Origin: Mucilaginibacter aquaedulcis
GTDB lineage: Bacteria; Bacteroidota; Bacteroidia; Sphingobacteriales; Sphingobacteriaceae
Direction of reading: 5' to 3'
NCBI RefSeq assembly: GCF_030409325.1
Contig: NZ_JAUFPR010000001.1
Coordinates: forward strand, 186,001-250,000
DNA: 64,000 nt
The stretch's first letter is position 1, and each line of letters begins with the position of its first letter. The position numbers and the translations under genes were made by a program. Shown one piece after another: positions 25,398-36,518 of the stretch. The notes under the pieces are model-generated. The model saw only the letters and a program-made list of their open reading frames with translations, made no database searches and was not told the origin of the DNA.

Positions 25398-25631
25398 GAC
25401 TGTCTTTTTTTAATTTATTAGTTTATACTATTATTAAGTCAAAGGCTGTTCCATAATTCTCAATTAGTCAATTTATACTTAAAAACACCATTGTAACGCA
25501 TTTCTTACATAAATTTACTCATTATGTGGGTAATTATGTACACAGAATTGTAAATTAATGTGATACTTCATATCCCCAACTCCCCAAAATTACACAAAAC
25601 ATAATGTGCAATTGAGATAGCCCAAAAATGA

Positions 25632-27299
<1,668 letters not shown>

Positions 27300-27317
27300 G
27301 AAGAAGGCATATAAAAA

Positions 27318-27350
27318 GTAACAGCCCCGAGCAAACATCGGGGCTGTTAC
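27318..27350 (+). terminator. Terminator-like hairpin after the ABC-F gene
   Basis: Perfect 13-bp stem GTAACAGCCCCGA with TCGGGGCTGTTAC and a 7-nt loop, 18 bp after the stop. No U-run follows directly. Confidence 0.75.
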
Positions 27351-27693
27351 TAACTGATAAAAAACCCCTATTATTTATCATATATAGAACCATGCTTAAT
27401 TAAATATGTTTTATATATTATTACAACTAATAGTTGTAATAACACTTTGTTAGCTAATACCTTAGCTATTTATAGCAATACTCTCCTAAATATTCGCATA
27501 TTCTTACATAAAAAACACTGCCGATTTTTATTTTTAATTGTAGATAAGCATCTGTCAATAGGTGTTAAATATCTATAAATGAAAACTTTTGTCAGGCATC
27601 TAACAAGGTTTGAAACATTTGAAAAAAAATGTGCTCATAGCCTCCTTAATAACTATTTTTTTTGTTTATTTGCAACCCGGAAAAAAATAAATT
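27351..27693. other. AT-rich intergenic region before tRNA-Lys
   Basis: No gene seen. It contains one perfect AT-rich palindrome (27418-27442) and, at its right end, presumably the tRNA promoter. Confidence 0.5.
27418..27442. repeat. 25-bp AT-rich palindrome
   Basis: TTATTACAACTA and its exact complement around a single A (27430). Could be an operator or a weak hairpin. Confidence 0.55.
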
Positions 27694-27766
27694 GACTTGG
27701 TAGCTCAGCCGGTAGAGCAACTGACTCTTAATCAGTGGGTCGAGAGTTCGATCCTCTCCCAGGTCA
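27694..27766 (+). tRNA. tRNA-Lys (anticodon CTT)
   Basis: 73-nt cloverleaf. Acceptor GACTTGG pairs with CCAGGTC (one G-U), D arm GCTCAGCCGGTAGAGC, anticodon stem ACTGA/TCAGT with loop CTCTTAA, T arm around GTTCGATCC. Discriminator base A; no encoded CCA. A terminator follows. Confidence 0.97.
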
Positions 27767-27778
27767 CATTAATGTTAG

Positions 27779-27809
27779 AACCTTTTGTAAATCTACAAAA
27801 GGTTTTTTT
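27779..27809 (+). terminator. Intrinsic terminator of tRNA-Lys
   Basis: Perfect 11-bp stem AACCTTTTGTA/TACAAAAGGTT with an AATC loop and a T tail. Confidence 0.9.
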
Positions 27810-27840
27810 ATGCCTTTTTTAGCCTACGTGGTAAGTCACT

Positions 27841-27878
27841 AAATAAAAATGGGGTGTTAGTAATGACCCTAACACCCC
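27841..27878 (-). terminator. Intrinsic terminator of the small zinc-ribbon gene
   Basis: Perfect 10-bp stem GGGGTGTTAG/CTAACACCCC with 8-nt loop. On the minus strand it is followed by ATTTTTATTT, so it serves the minus-strand gene that ends at 27969. Confidence 0.85.
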
Positions 27879-27968
27879 GCTAATTTCACAATTAATATGA
27901 AAAAAAGCACCCTGCTTTCTTATACGTTAAAATAAACACAGAGGTTGTAAAAAAGTAAAATTCCTTAA

Positions 27969-28115
27969 CTAATTTAGTTTATAAAATTTCTTCATGCACC
28001 AGTAGCACATATACCTTTTTAGGGGTAACCAGAAAAGTACTGTTTTAAATAAGACACCTCGTGGTATTCTTTCAGCAGGAAAATTTTTACACTTTGGACA
28101 GGTTGTAGGTTTCAT
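27969..28115 (-). CDS. 48-residue zinc-ribbon peptide
   Basis: ATG at 28115, TAG at 27969-27971. The peptide has two CxxC pairs 27 residues apart: CPKC at 6-9 and CYWC at 37-40, with FPAERIPRG and FWLPLKRYM between them and a basic tail. This is a one-zinc ribbon layout. A strong terminator lies downstream on the same strand, which supports a real transcription unit. The neighbour at 28337-28534 has the same CxxC-linker-CxxC plan. Function unknown, perhaps nucleic-acid or protein binding. Confidence 0.65.
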   Translation of the reverse strand: MKPTTCPKCKNFPAERIPRGVLFKTVLFWLPLKRYMCYWCMKKFYKLN

Positions 28116-28336
28116 ATCCAAAAATAAAAATTATAGCTATAAGTTGTAATGGTTATTTCAATAAAGTAAAATCACGTAATTGATACTCTGCACATAAATT
28201 AAAGTTTGCCATTGAACTATAACCCATTTTTTGGTAGCTTGATAACTAACTTTTCATCTTTAAATTCTATCAAGTTACAGTAGATATTTATGTTCAAGCA
28301 ATTGAGCATATAACAAGTAACAAAACCTTAACCAGA

Positions 28337-28534
28337 TTAGATTACTTTCCGATATTTACTGTATTCTTCATCACTTATAAAAACCAATCTTGCTTTTAGG
28401 CATCGGGCACAAAAAAACTTTCTAAAAGATATTACTAAAGACAGCAATCTCTCCGAGGCATTTTTTTTTAATGGATAATGGTAGGGGTAGCCACATTTTT
28501 TACATCTCAAATAAGGTTTGTTTTGGACTTCCAT
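28337..28534 (-). CDS. 65-residue zinc-ribbon-like protein
   Basis: CKKC at 11-14 and CARC at 42-45, 27 residues apart as in the adjacent 48-residue peptide, with YPLKKNASERLLSLV between them. The C-terminal ~20 residues (ISDEEYSKYRKVI) are extra. No membrane segment. The shared spacing suggests the two are distant paralogues. Function unknown. Confidence 0.65.
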   Translation of the reverse strand: MEVQNKPYLRCKKCGYPYHYPLKKNASERLLSLVISFRKFFCARCLKARLVFISDEEYSKYRKVI

Positions 28535-28652
28535 AAATAACTTTTATTTACTTTAATTAACCAAAGGTTATAAATTAATAAATAAAAAGCAATTTTAAGT
28601 TCGTATTAATTACAAATTTCAATACAAAAAGACAAATTAGCATACGGAAGTT

Positions 28653-29066
28653 TCAGTCAAGAAAATCCTTAACATAAGCAGCACCTCTGTCTTTTAAAAT
28701 TTCCTTTGCAAGCGTAGCTTCCTCCTCGCCATCTGTATGAACGCATAAAATATATCCGTCCCTATCTGCTACTACGTGTTCATCTTTATTTGTTCGTCTT
28801 CCGTCAAGGTGAAAAATATGTTTGAAAAAATTAAGCATGGTATGTTGTTCGTTGGCTGTTGGTTTTTCTTCAATAGCAGGCAGTTTACTAATAGCCGGAG
28901 GAGGCGCAGCAGGTATATCTGTTTCGGAATTATTAAAATGCTGGCCTTTTCTGATCTCGTAAATCACTATCTCATTGGGAATAAAATCATTCTTTAACAA
29001 AAAATCCCGGACTTTTTCTGCCGTGATCCGAAAATCGAAAATACCCAGTATGTGTTGCTTTGCCAT
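28653..29066 (-). CDS. General stress protein 17M (YflT)-like domain protein
   Basis: 137 residues. The N-terminal MAKQHILGIFDFRITAEKVRDFLLKNDF, a Pro-rich low-complexity middle (IPAAPPPAISKLPAIEEKP) and the end GYILCVHTDGEEEATLAKEILKDRGA fit the small YflT/GSP17M alpha-beta domain that recurs in stress proteins. Cytoplasmic; role unknown. It stands in a run of small minus-strand genes with separate spacing. Confidence 0.65.
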   Translation of the reverse strand: MAKQHILGIFDFRITAEKVRDFLLKNDFIPNEIVIYEIRKGQHFNNSETDIPAAPPPAISKLPAIEEKPTANEQHTMLNFFKHIFHLDGRRTNKDEHVVADRDGYILCVHTDGEEEATLAKEILKDRGAAYVKDFLD

Positions 29067-29241
29067 ATTATTGATAATTATTTATAACTTTTATGATCGC
29101 ATTTTGCAGGTGCCATCAAATTGTAGAAATGAATTTTTTAGATCTTCATCTAAAGGTTAAACGAACTCAGTATTTTTCCCAAGGCTGCAACTATAACCCA
29201 AGCATCAAAAAATTTGATACCAATCGTAATGATAATTTTGC

Positions 29242-29523
29242 TTAGTTATTTTGGTAATGAGTTTGAATTTTAACTTGATCTATACATTTTATAAGTTTCT
29301 TGCAAAACACAAGCTTATTTAATTTTTGTGCTTTCCTATTCATTATAACCTCAAATTCTAACCGGTCCCTTACATCGGTAAGTTCCATAGAATACAGAAA
29401 AAACTCTTTGGCCGTGTTAAATTTCATAATGAACTGATCAGTTGTTTCAAACTGTTCTGGTAGCGGTAAATGGTAGGTTTCAATATCCTCCTGAAATTGA
29501 TAACCAAGTTTAACTATTATCAT
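29242..29523 (-). CDS. Hypothetical 93-residue protein
   Basis: No recognised motif. The N-terminal half is acidic and hydrophobic (YHLPLPEQFETTDQFIMKF), the C-terminal half is basic (KAQKLNKLVFCKKLIKC). No signal or membrane segment. Codon pattern and length are plausible, but nothing else supports a function. Confidence 0.5.
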   Translation of the reverse strand: MIIVKLGYQFQEDIETYHLPLPEQFETTDQFIMKFNTAKEFFLYSMELTDVRDRLEFEVIMNRKAQKLNKLVFCKKLIKCIDQVKIQTHYQNN

Positions 29524-29738
29524 AATTCAAGTTTTAAAGGGGTATCTATTTATATTACAGGCAATAACATCAAAAGTTTCACTTAAAATTTAATTAGTGT
29601 TAATCATTGCTCACTTAATGAAGATGAATAATCATACCGATGGATTTTATTGCCACTTAATTGTTCCGGTTTAAAGGGCAATACATGGCCTGCCATCGGA
29701 ACTGCGTTAGAATTAAACTTGCCTTAACATTGGATGTT

Positions 29739-29746
29739 TAATTTTG
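29739..29746 (+). promoter_or_regulatory. -7 promoter box TAATTTTG of the ECF sigma gene
   Basis: Exact TAnnTTTG, 8 nt before the ATG at 29755. The earlier ATG at 29734 lies upstream of the box, so 29755 is the better start. Confidence 0.5.
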
Positions 29747-29754
29747 CACAGTCG

Positions 29755-30348
29755 ATGGAGCATTCTTCTGATTTAGCCTTACTTCAACAAATTAAAGCAA
29801 ACGATCATGCTGCTTTTGATGTATTGTTTGACCGCTATTGGGAGAAACTTTATAAAGCTGCATTGGCCCGTTTGGGTGATGATGTAATTGCACAGGATAT
29901 TGTTCAGGAGATATTTATAAAAGTTTGGCAGCGCCGCGAAAAGCTTAGCATCAACACCTCTATTGAAAATTATCTACTTGGTGCTGTGCGTTTCAGTGTC
30001 ATCGGTCACTTCCGTTCGCAACAGGCCAGTGATCTCCGGATGCGGGATGCCCTGGAGCGCATCAACCTGCTCGAAGATTCTATCGAAGCCATTGCTGATT
30101 ATATTGAACTGGAAAAAACGCTGGAAGAGGCTGAAAACAGCATGCCCGAAATGCTAAAAAAAGTTTACAAGCTGCGATGTGATAACTTATCGATAAAGGC
30201 CATTGCAGGCGAATTGGGTTTGGCCGACCAAACTGTTAAAAACTATATCGCCGAAGCTACACGCAGATTACGCGTGGTTATTGTTGAAAAATATCCCGAA
30301 AAACATCTCTCCTATCTCGCCTTGTTAATGGCCTTGCTTCACAAATAA
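29755..30348 (+). CDS. ECF RNA polymerase sigma factor
   Basis: 197 residues from ATG 29755 (MEHSSDLALLQQIKANDHAAF). Region 2 has FDRYWEKLYKAALARLGD and QDIVQEIFIKVWQRRE; region 4 has LSIKAIAGELGLADQTVKNYIAEATRRLR. This is the Bacteroidota class that works with FecR anti-sigma factors to switch on SusC/SusD loci. The FecR gene follows 72 bp later and SusC/SusD next, so it probably responds to the substrate of that transporter. Confidence 0.94.
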   Translation: MEHSSDLALLQQIKANDHAAFDVLFDRYWEKLYKAALARLGDDVIAQDIVQEIFIKVWQRREKLSINTSIENYLLGAVRFSVIGHFRSQQASDLRMRDALERINLLEDSIEAIADYIELEKTLEEAENSMPEMLKKVYKLRCDNLSIKAIAGELGLADQTVKNYIAEATRRLRVVIVEKYPEKHLSYLALLMALLHK

Positions 30349-30420
30349 TTAACATAAAGATCATATTAATTATAAGTACCTCGCGACGTTTTCAGCGACT
30401 TAATGCTGGTAACCCGAGAT

Positions 30421-31368
30421 ATGGATATTGATAAATTTAGAAAAAAACTAACCGCGTACTCAAATAACCAGGCAAACGAAACCGAGAATGCCTTAATTGA
30501 GGCCTGGTACAACTCTTATAAAGATAAGGAACAGCAGGATCTAAGCGAAACGGAAAAGCAGCGCATCAGGAATGCGATATATGCTAAGGCAAAACCACCT
30601 GTTATAGTTAAAACTGCTATTTTCAGGTTGCCGGTGTTTCGTATTGCGGCAAGCTTGTTGCTTTTTGCCGGCCTATCGTTTACGTTTTACCGTTGGCGAA
30701 CACTTATTTTAGGTGAAAACCAAACAGTTTACAACACCATCCGTACATCAACAAATGGGCTTAAACAAATTAACCTGCCCGATAGCTCGGTGGTATGGCT
30801 TAATGCCGCCAGTATCATCCAGGTACCGGCTGAGTTTAAAGGCCACCTGCGCGAAATAAAGCTGATTGAAGGTGAGGCTTTTTTTGATGTAAAAAGAGAT
30901 CCGCAACATCCGTTTGTGGTGCATACCGGTAAATTAAATGTACAGGTATTGGGCACCTCGTTCAATGTACGTTCCTATCAAAAATTAAATAATATCCAGG
31001 TTTCGGTTGCTACCGGTAAGGTGGGTGTGGTTAAAGGCGGTAAGTGCCTGGCTATGTTATTACCTGGTCGGCAATTAAGTTACGCCATAGTTACGGGGCA
31101 ATACCGGCAGCAAAACGTTAATGCCAATGTTGCCCAAAGTTGGAAAACAGGTTATACTACTCTGTCGCAGGCCAGTTTTCAGGAGCTGGCAGTGGTAATC
31201 AACAATATTTTCGGCTTATCTCTTAAGCCAGGAAATTCACATGTAAACAGTTACCTCTTTAGCTTGCGTATTCAACATAACTTACCGGCCAATCAGGTAT
31301 TGAAAGTGATTGGTCAAATCCACAACACACACTTCAGAAAGGAGGGCAAGGAAGTAATTCTCTACTAA
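30421..31368 (+). CDS. FecR-family anti-sigma factor
   Basis: 315 residues from ATG 30421 (MDIDKFRKKLTAYSN); an ATG at 30403 would add six residues. An N-terminal sigma-binding part of about 70 residues is followed by one transmembrane helix (IAASLLLFAGLSFTFY) and the periplasmic FecR domain (TNGLKQINLPDSSVVWLNA, EGEAFFDVKRDPQHPFVVHT, VLGTSFNVRSY). It holds the sigma factor inactive until the STN domain of the partner SusC signals. A hairpin terminator follows, so susC has its own, probably sigma-dependent, promoter. Confidence 0.94.
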   Translation: MDIDKFRKKLTAYSNNQANETENALIEAWYNSYKDKEQQDLSETEKQRIRNAIYAKAKPPVIVKTAIFRLPVFRIAASLLLFAGLSFTFYRWRTLILGENQTVYNTIRTSTNGLKQINLPDSSVVWLNAASIIQVPAEFKGHLREIKLIEGEAFFDVKRDPQHPFVVHTGKLNVQVLGTSFNVRSYQKLNNIQVSVATGKVGVVKGGKCLAMLLPGRQLSYAIVTGQYRQQNVNANVAQSWKTGYTTLSQASFQELAVVINNIFGLSLKPGNSHVNSYLFSLRIQHNLPANQVLKVIGQIHNTHFRKEGKEVILY

Positions 31369-31382
31369 ACCCTCAGAAACAA

Positions 31383-31422
31383 ACGGCCCTGTACGTCAAT
31401 ACAGAGCCGTATAATAATTTTT
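31383..31422 (+). terminator. Terminator after the sigma/FecR operon
   Basis: 11-bp stem ACGGCCCTGTA with TACAGAGCCGT (one mismatch), 6-nt loop, then an AT stretch ending in TTTTT. Confidence 0.7.
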
Positions 31423-31493
31423 GCAAACCAACGGACTGCAATCCGGGCTTGCAATGCTCAGCAAATATTCACACTTACAAAGCAATCAAAAAT

Positions 31494-34400
31494 ATGAATT
31501 TCTATACACTGTTATGGAAGCAATTTATGCGAACTACTATTTTAGCATTTAGTATCCTGCTCACTATTGGGCTGCTGCATGTAGAGGCAGCTAAGGTTAA
31601 GGCCCAGGGCCTTAGCAGCCCTGTAAATATGTCGGTTGGTAACGAAAACCTGTCAACAGTAATTAAAAGGCTGGAAAGTAAATCCAACTTGATATTTGCC
31701 TACGATGAAGCCTACCTTGGGTTAAAAAACATTTATGTAAAACCCGCCACTTTTACCAATGAACCGCTTGAAATTGTGCTTACCCAGGTTTTAAGATCCT
31801 CGGGCATTGGCTTTAAAGAAGAAGCAGGCAACATTTTACTGTTTAAACAAGGCTCGGGCAAAATAACCGGGCACGTAGTTGATGAAACCGGTGCGCCACT
31901 GCCCGGAGCCTCAGTAAAAATTGCCGGTACAGGTACAGGCACGGTAACTGATAATGAAGGTAACTACACCCTTACCGTTCCTGAAGGTACTTACACAGTT
32001 GAAGTAACCTTTGTTGGATATACCAAAAATGAAACCAAAAACGTAAACGTTATTACCGGTAAAATTCATACAGTTAATGTTAACCTTTCAGGTGGCAGTT
32101 TGCTTAAAGAGGTTACAGTAAGCTACGGTAAGCAGCGTTCAAAAGAAATAACCGGTTCAATTGCCGAGTTAAGCGCGGCCTCTTTAAGAGATATGCCGGT
32201 AGTACAATTTGCACAACAGCTGGAAGGAAAGGTAGCCGGCGTATCAGTTGTACAAAGCTCAGGACAACCAGGAAGAGGAATTGATTTTCGCATCCGTGGC
32301 GCAGCATCGTTTTTTACAGATAACCAACCGCTTTTTGTAATTGACGGAATGCCCATAACCGGGAGCATCAACAATATTAATCCAGATGAAATTGAGAGCT
32401 TCAGTATCCTGAAAGATGCTTCGGCCACGGCCTTATATGGTTCAAGGGCATCTAACGGGGTAATATTAATTACAACGCGCCACGCCAAGCCAGGAGCTGG
32501 TACTTCTGTAGAGTTTAATGCCAACTATGGCGTACAGGTTTTGCCTGGCAACAAGGTTCCGAAGGTGATGAACGCCGAGCAATTTGCCGAGTTCATGAGG
32601 GAACGCGCGCAGGATGGTTTATTATATGAAAAAAACTACAGCATCGCCAATGATTATAAGGCCGCTTACCTTGATGTAGAACCTTCAAGCTATGGCACCG
32701 GTACCAACTGGTATAAGCTGCTTACGCGCTCGGCTCCTATCCAGAATTATGATGTAACTATTCAGTCTGCTACCGAAAAATCATCTTCAACGGCCATTAT
32801 AAGTTACCAGGATCAGCAGGGTGTTTTAATAAATACTGGTACCCGCTTATTTTCAGGTCGTTTCAATAAAGACCTTACCGTAGCCAATGGTAAGCTAAAG
32901 GTTGGCTTTAACCTGGCGCCGAGTTACCGCTTAGATCATAATAATCGTTTAGGAACCGATGGTGTAGGTGGCTTATTTGAGCGTATTTTCGAGGCCAGCC
33001 CACTGATCTCTCCTTTTAATCCTGATGGTTCTTATCAGCGTAATGTGAGCTCGCCGGGCATGGTTGCCTATATCAACCCACTGGCTCAGTTTAAGCTAAC
33101 CAATGATGATTACAAAACCACACGCATACTTGGAAACGGCTACCTTAATTACGAGGTTATCAAAGACCTGATACTAAAAGTAAACGTAGGGGTTGATAAA
33201 GGCGGCGAAACCCGTAATTATTTCCAGTCGGGTATTGTAAGCTCTACCGTTAACAACCCTACAGGTACCAGCAGCTCTGTAGATAACGGCTCTTATACAG
33301 CCGAAGGGTACATGAATTATAAAAAAACTTTGCATCAGGATCATCACCTCGAAATATTAGGCGGCTATTCTGTTCAGAAGTATACATCAAACTCTAACAC
33401 GCTAACCGGACTGGGTTTCCCTAATGACGATATTCCGTACCTCACAGCGGCAACAAGTGTAACCGGCAACAGCAGCTATACAGCCTATTCGTTATTATCG
33501 GTTATCGGGCGTATCAATTATGATTATAAAGGTAAATACCTGTTACAGGGTGCTTTCCGTAACGATGGTTCTTCCAGGTTTGGTGCAAATTCCAGATATG
33601 GTAATTTCCCTTCGGTATCAGCAGGATGGGTTGTGAGCGACGAAAATTTTATGGAACGTTTTAAAAATGTTGACCTGTTTAAAATCCGTGCCAGTTATGG
33701 CGTAACGGGTAATAATTTCTTTTCAAGCAATTATGTAGCCCAATCAACCACTTCAAATTACTATTACGATTATAATAATACCATTACCCAGGGCACTACA
33801 CTCAGCAATTTGGGTAATCCTAATTTGCAATGGGAACGCAGTATACAATTTGATATGGGTTTTGATCTGAGCCTGCTGAAAAACAGGATCAGCCTTACTT
33901 ATGACTATTACCACAAAATTTCTGACCACCTGATACAAGCCAGACCGTTGCCTACCTCATCTGGCTATACCACAGTTTATGATAACGTGGGTAAACTGGC
34001 TTTCTGGGGCCATGAAATCACCATCAATACGGTGAACATTAACAATCGTGATTTTAAATGGAATAGTTCCTTTAATATATCGTTTGACCGTAACCTGATC
34101 AAGAGCCTGGTATCACCTGGCTACATCCGCCGCAACAATACAGTAAGCTCTGATTACTACAGGCAACAGGTTGGCCACCATTTAGGCGAGTTTTATGGGT
34201 TTGTATATGAGGGCTTGTATAAAGATGCCGCCGACCTGGCCGCTTCTGCAAAATACCAGGCTACCCCTACCTCTCCTAACGGTGTATCAGATATAGGAAC
34301 TATCAAGGTTAAAGACATCAACGGCGACGGTGTTATTGACGATGTTAATGACCGTACCTTTATAGGTGACCCTACTCCTACCTTTACCGGTGGTTTTACC

Positions 34401-34886
34401 AACCATTTTACTTATAAAAGGTTTGATCTGAGTATCCACACCTCATTTTCGGTAGGTAGCCAGATTCTTAATGCAGCAAAATGGGCGTACCAAACCAACA
34501 TGGATGGTTCGCGTGTACCATTGGCTGCTGCGCTTGATCACTGGCGTTCTGCCGATAATCCGGGGTCGGGCATTTATCCGCGTACTAAAACCGGTACAAC
34601 AGCGCTCGGTCGTGATGTAAACACCCAATGGCTCGAAAGCGGTTCCTACTTCGCTATAAAAAATATTTCGCTGGGATATACGCTACCGTTCAAAAATAAT
34701 TTTGCCTTTAAATCACTTCGTGTTTATGGCTCGGTACAACAGGCCTTTGTATTTACCGGTTACTCCGGCATGAACCCTGAAATAAACTTTAGCGGACAGG
34801 ACCCAACTTTAGGTATTGGCGTAGATGAAAATGCCTATCCTATCCCAAGAACCTTCTCAATTGGCGTTTCAGCCTCATTAAAATAA
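31494..34886 (+). CDS. SusC/RagA TonB-dependent outer-membrane receptor with STN signalling domain
   Basis: 1130 residues from ATG 31494 (MNFYTLLWKQFMRTT); earlier codons from 31449 are probably untranslated. Signal peptide, STN domain at roughly 45-105 (VGNENLSTVIKRLES), carboxypeptidase-regulatory-like barrel at roughly 115-195 (ITGHVVDETGAPLPGASV), plug (KEVTVSYGKQRSKEITGS, LFVIDGMPI, ATALYGSRASNGVILITT) and a large beta barrel ending ASLK. The STN domain marks it as sigma/FecR-controlled. It imports a ligand captured by the SusD lipoprotein encoded next. Confidence 0.96.
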   Translation: MNFYTLLWKQFMRTTILAFSILLTIGLLHVEAAKVKAQGLSSPVNMSVGNENLSTVIKRLESKSNLIFAYDEAYLGLKNIYVKPATFTNEPLEIVLTQVLRSSGIGFKEEAGNILLFKQGSGKITGHVVDETGAPLPGASVKIAGTGTGTVTDNEGNYTLTVPEGTYTVEVTFVGYTKNETKNVNVITGKIHTVNVNLSGGSLLKEVTVSYGKQRSKEITGSIAELSAASLRDMPVVQFAQQLEGKVAGVSVVQSSGQPGRGIDFRIRGAASFFTDNQPLFVIDGMPITGSINNINPDEIESFSILKDASATALYGSRASNGVILITTRHAKPGAGTSVEFNANYGVQVLPGNKVPKVMNAEQFAEFMRERAQDGLLYEKNYSIANDYKAAYLDVEPSSYGTGTNWYKLLTRSAPIQNYDVTIQSATEKSSSTAIISYQDQQGVLINTGTRLFSGRFNKDLTVANGKLKVGFNLAPSYRLDHNNRLGTDGVGGLFERIFEASPLISPFNPDGSYQRNVSSPGMVAYINPLAQFKLTNDDYKTTRILGNGYLNYEVIKDLILKVNVGVDKGGETRNYFQSGIVSSTVNNPTGTSSSVDNGSYTAEGYMNYKKTLHQDHHLEILGGYSVQKYTSNSNTLTGLGFPNDDIPYLTAATSVTGNSSYTAYSLLSVIGRINYDYKGKYLLQGAFRNDGSSRFGANSRYGNFPSVSAGWVVSDENFMERFKNVDLFKIRASYGVTGNNFFSSNYVAQSTTSNYYYDYNNTITQGTTLSNLGNPNLQWERSIQFDMGFDLSLLKNRISLTYDYYHKISDHLIQARPLPTSSGYTTVYDNVGKLAFWGHEITINTVNINNRDFKWNSSFNISFDRNLIKSLVSPGYIRRNNTVSSDYYRQQVGHHLGEFYGFVYEGLYKDAADLAASAKYQATPTSPNGVSDIGTIKVKDINGDGVIDDVNDRTFIGDPTPTFTGGFTNHFTYKRFDLSIHTSFSVGSQILNAAKWAYQTNMDGSRVPLAAALDHWRSADNPGSGIYPRTKTGTTALGRDVNTQWLESGSYFAIKNISLGYTLPFKNNFAFKSLRVYGSVQQAFVFTGYSGMNPEINFSGQDPTLGIGVDENAYPIPRTFSIGVSASLK

Positions 34887-34914
34887 ACCGAAAGCAAAAT
34901 TTAAAAAGAGTAAT

Positions 34915-36453
34915 ATGAAAAAGATATATATTTTGATGGGGCTATTATCGCTAACGGCGGCCTCATGCAAAAAAAGCTTCATTGATTTAGCACCCAAATC
35001 CTCATACAGCGATCAGAATTATTTTCAAACTGACGCACAGTTTGGGCAAGCGGTTACAGCCACGTATTCAGCCCTGCGCGATGTAGTAACTACAGACTAC
35101 CTGTTTTCGGAAATGCGTTCTGATAATACTATCTATCAGTCGTTTTTAAATAACAGAGGTACAGCTTATACAGATCGCGAAAAGCTGTCTGACTTTATGG
35201 ATCCATCAACTGATAGCTATACCGCTACTGAATGGCAAAATATTTATCTGGTTATATCAAGGGCAAATATTGTGATCTCGAGGCTGAAAACGGCATCGGG
35301 CATTGCTGATGCTTCGGTAAAAAGTTATGATGGGCAATGCAAATTTTTACGCGCGTTGATGTACTTTAAACTGGTGCGATTATTTGGCGGTGTGCCGCTG
35401 TTTGTTAAAGAGGTGACCACTCCCAACGATGCCTTTCTGCCGCGCTCATCTGCCGATGATGTAAACAAACAGATTATTGCCGATGCTACCGACGCTGTGA
35501 ATGAACTTACAGCCCCGGCAAAATTTCCGCAAACAGGAATTGCTACTAAAGGTTCGGCCGCTGTATTATTAGCCGATGTATACGTAACATTAAAACGCTG
35601 GGCCGATGCAGAAACACAATTGAATACCTTGGCGGCCATGGGCTACGGTTTAAATGCCAACTATGCCGATGCTTTTTCACCAACTAATAAAAACAACAAA
35701 GAGTCGTTGTTTGAGGTGCAGTTTTTGGATGGTTCACTTACAGGTGCTACGCCTAATCCGTTATGCTTTCATTTTCTGCCGCGAAGTAAAAACACATCAT
35801 TAGTTACTACCCTGGCTATTGATAATACCACCACCGGCGGCTGGAATACCCCAACCCAGGACCTGATCAGTAGTTACGAAGCCGGCGACAAGCGCCTCGA
35901 CGCATCTATCGGCATTGCAGAAGGTACCTATGATGGCAGCAACTATTTTACATACTCGGCTGTAAAAAGCGTTGTGAATTACAGTGGGCCGGCAACCGGC
36001 AAAACCGCGGTGCCATATATCAAAAAATATGAGCACACACCGGCTTACATAACAGGCTCGGCCGATGACTTCCCTATTTACCGTTATTCGGAAGCCCTGC
36101 TGTTGCTGGCCGAAGCACAAAATGAGCAAGGTAAATCGCCGCTTAACGCTTTAAATACAGTTCGTACCCGTGCCGGGCTTGCGGCTGTTACAGGTGCCGA
36201 TCAAACAACCCTGCGTAATGCAATTTTGCATGAGCGCCGTATTGAGCTGGCTTTTGAAAACAAACGCTGGCATGACCTCGTGCGTACCGGTAACGCCGTT
36301 AACGTGATGAATGCTTTTGGTGTTAAACTAAAAACCCAGATCAGCTACATCTCGCCAGATTCATACATCGTTAACAACGATAAATTGCTGTACCCGCTGC
36401 CGCAGGCCGAAGTAGGCCTGAATACACAGCTTACACAAAACCCCGGTTATTAA
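34915..36453 (+). CDS. SusD/RagB surface lipoprotein
   Basis: 512 residues. Lipoprotein signal MKKIYILMGLLSLTAASC with the lipidated Cys at 18. TPR-rich SusD fold: QCKFLRALMYFKLVRLFGGVPLF, then FPIYRYSEALLLLAEAQNEQGK and the closing HERRIELAFENKRWHDLVR. Caps the SusC barrel and binds substrate at the cell surface. Starts 29 bp after susC; a terminator follows. Confidence 0.96.
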   Translation: MKKIYILMGLLSLTAASCKKSFIDLAPKSSYSDQNYFQTDAQFGQAVTATYSALRDVVTTDYLFSEMRSDNTIYQSFLNNRGTAYTDREKLSDFMDPSTDSYTATEWQNIYLVISRANIVISRLKTASGIADASVKSYDGQCKFLRALMYFKLVRLFGGVPLFVKEVTTPNDAFLPRSSADDVNKQIIADATDAVNELTAPAKFPQTGIATKGSAAVLLADVYVTLKRWADAETQLNTLAAMGYGLNANYADAFSPTNKNNKESLFEVQFLDGSLTGATPNPLCFHFLPRSKNTSLVTTLAIDNTTTGGWNTPTQDLISSYEAGDKRLDASIGIAEGTYDGSNYFTYSAVKSVVNYSGPATGKTAVPYIKKYEHTPAYITGSADDFPIYRYSEALLLLAEAQNEQGKSPLNALNTVRTRAGLAAVTGADQTTLRNAILHERRIELAFENKRWHDLVRTGNAVNVMNAFGVKLKTQISYISPDSYIVNNDKLLYPLPQAEVGLNTQLTQNPGY

Positions 36454-36464
36454 TAAAACTTATT

Positions 36465-36500
36465 ATACCCCGTTGCCTAAAAAAGTAACGGGGTATTTAT
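36465..36500 (+). terminator. Intrinsic terminator after susD
   Basis: Perfect 10-bp stem ATACCCCGTT/AACGGGGTAT, 12-nt loop, T-rich tail. Confidence 0.85.
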
Positions 36501-36518
36501 TTCACTTTAAAATTTAAA

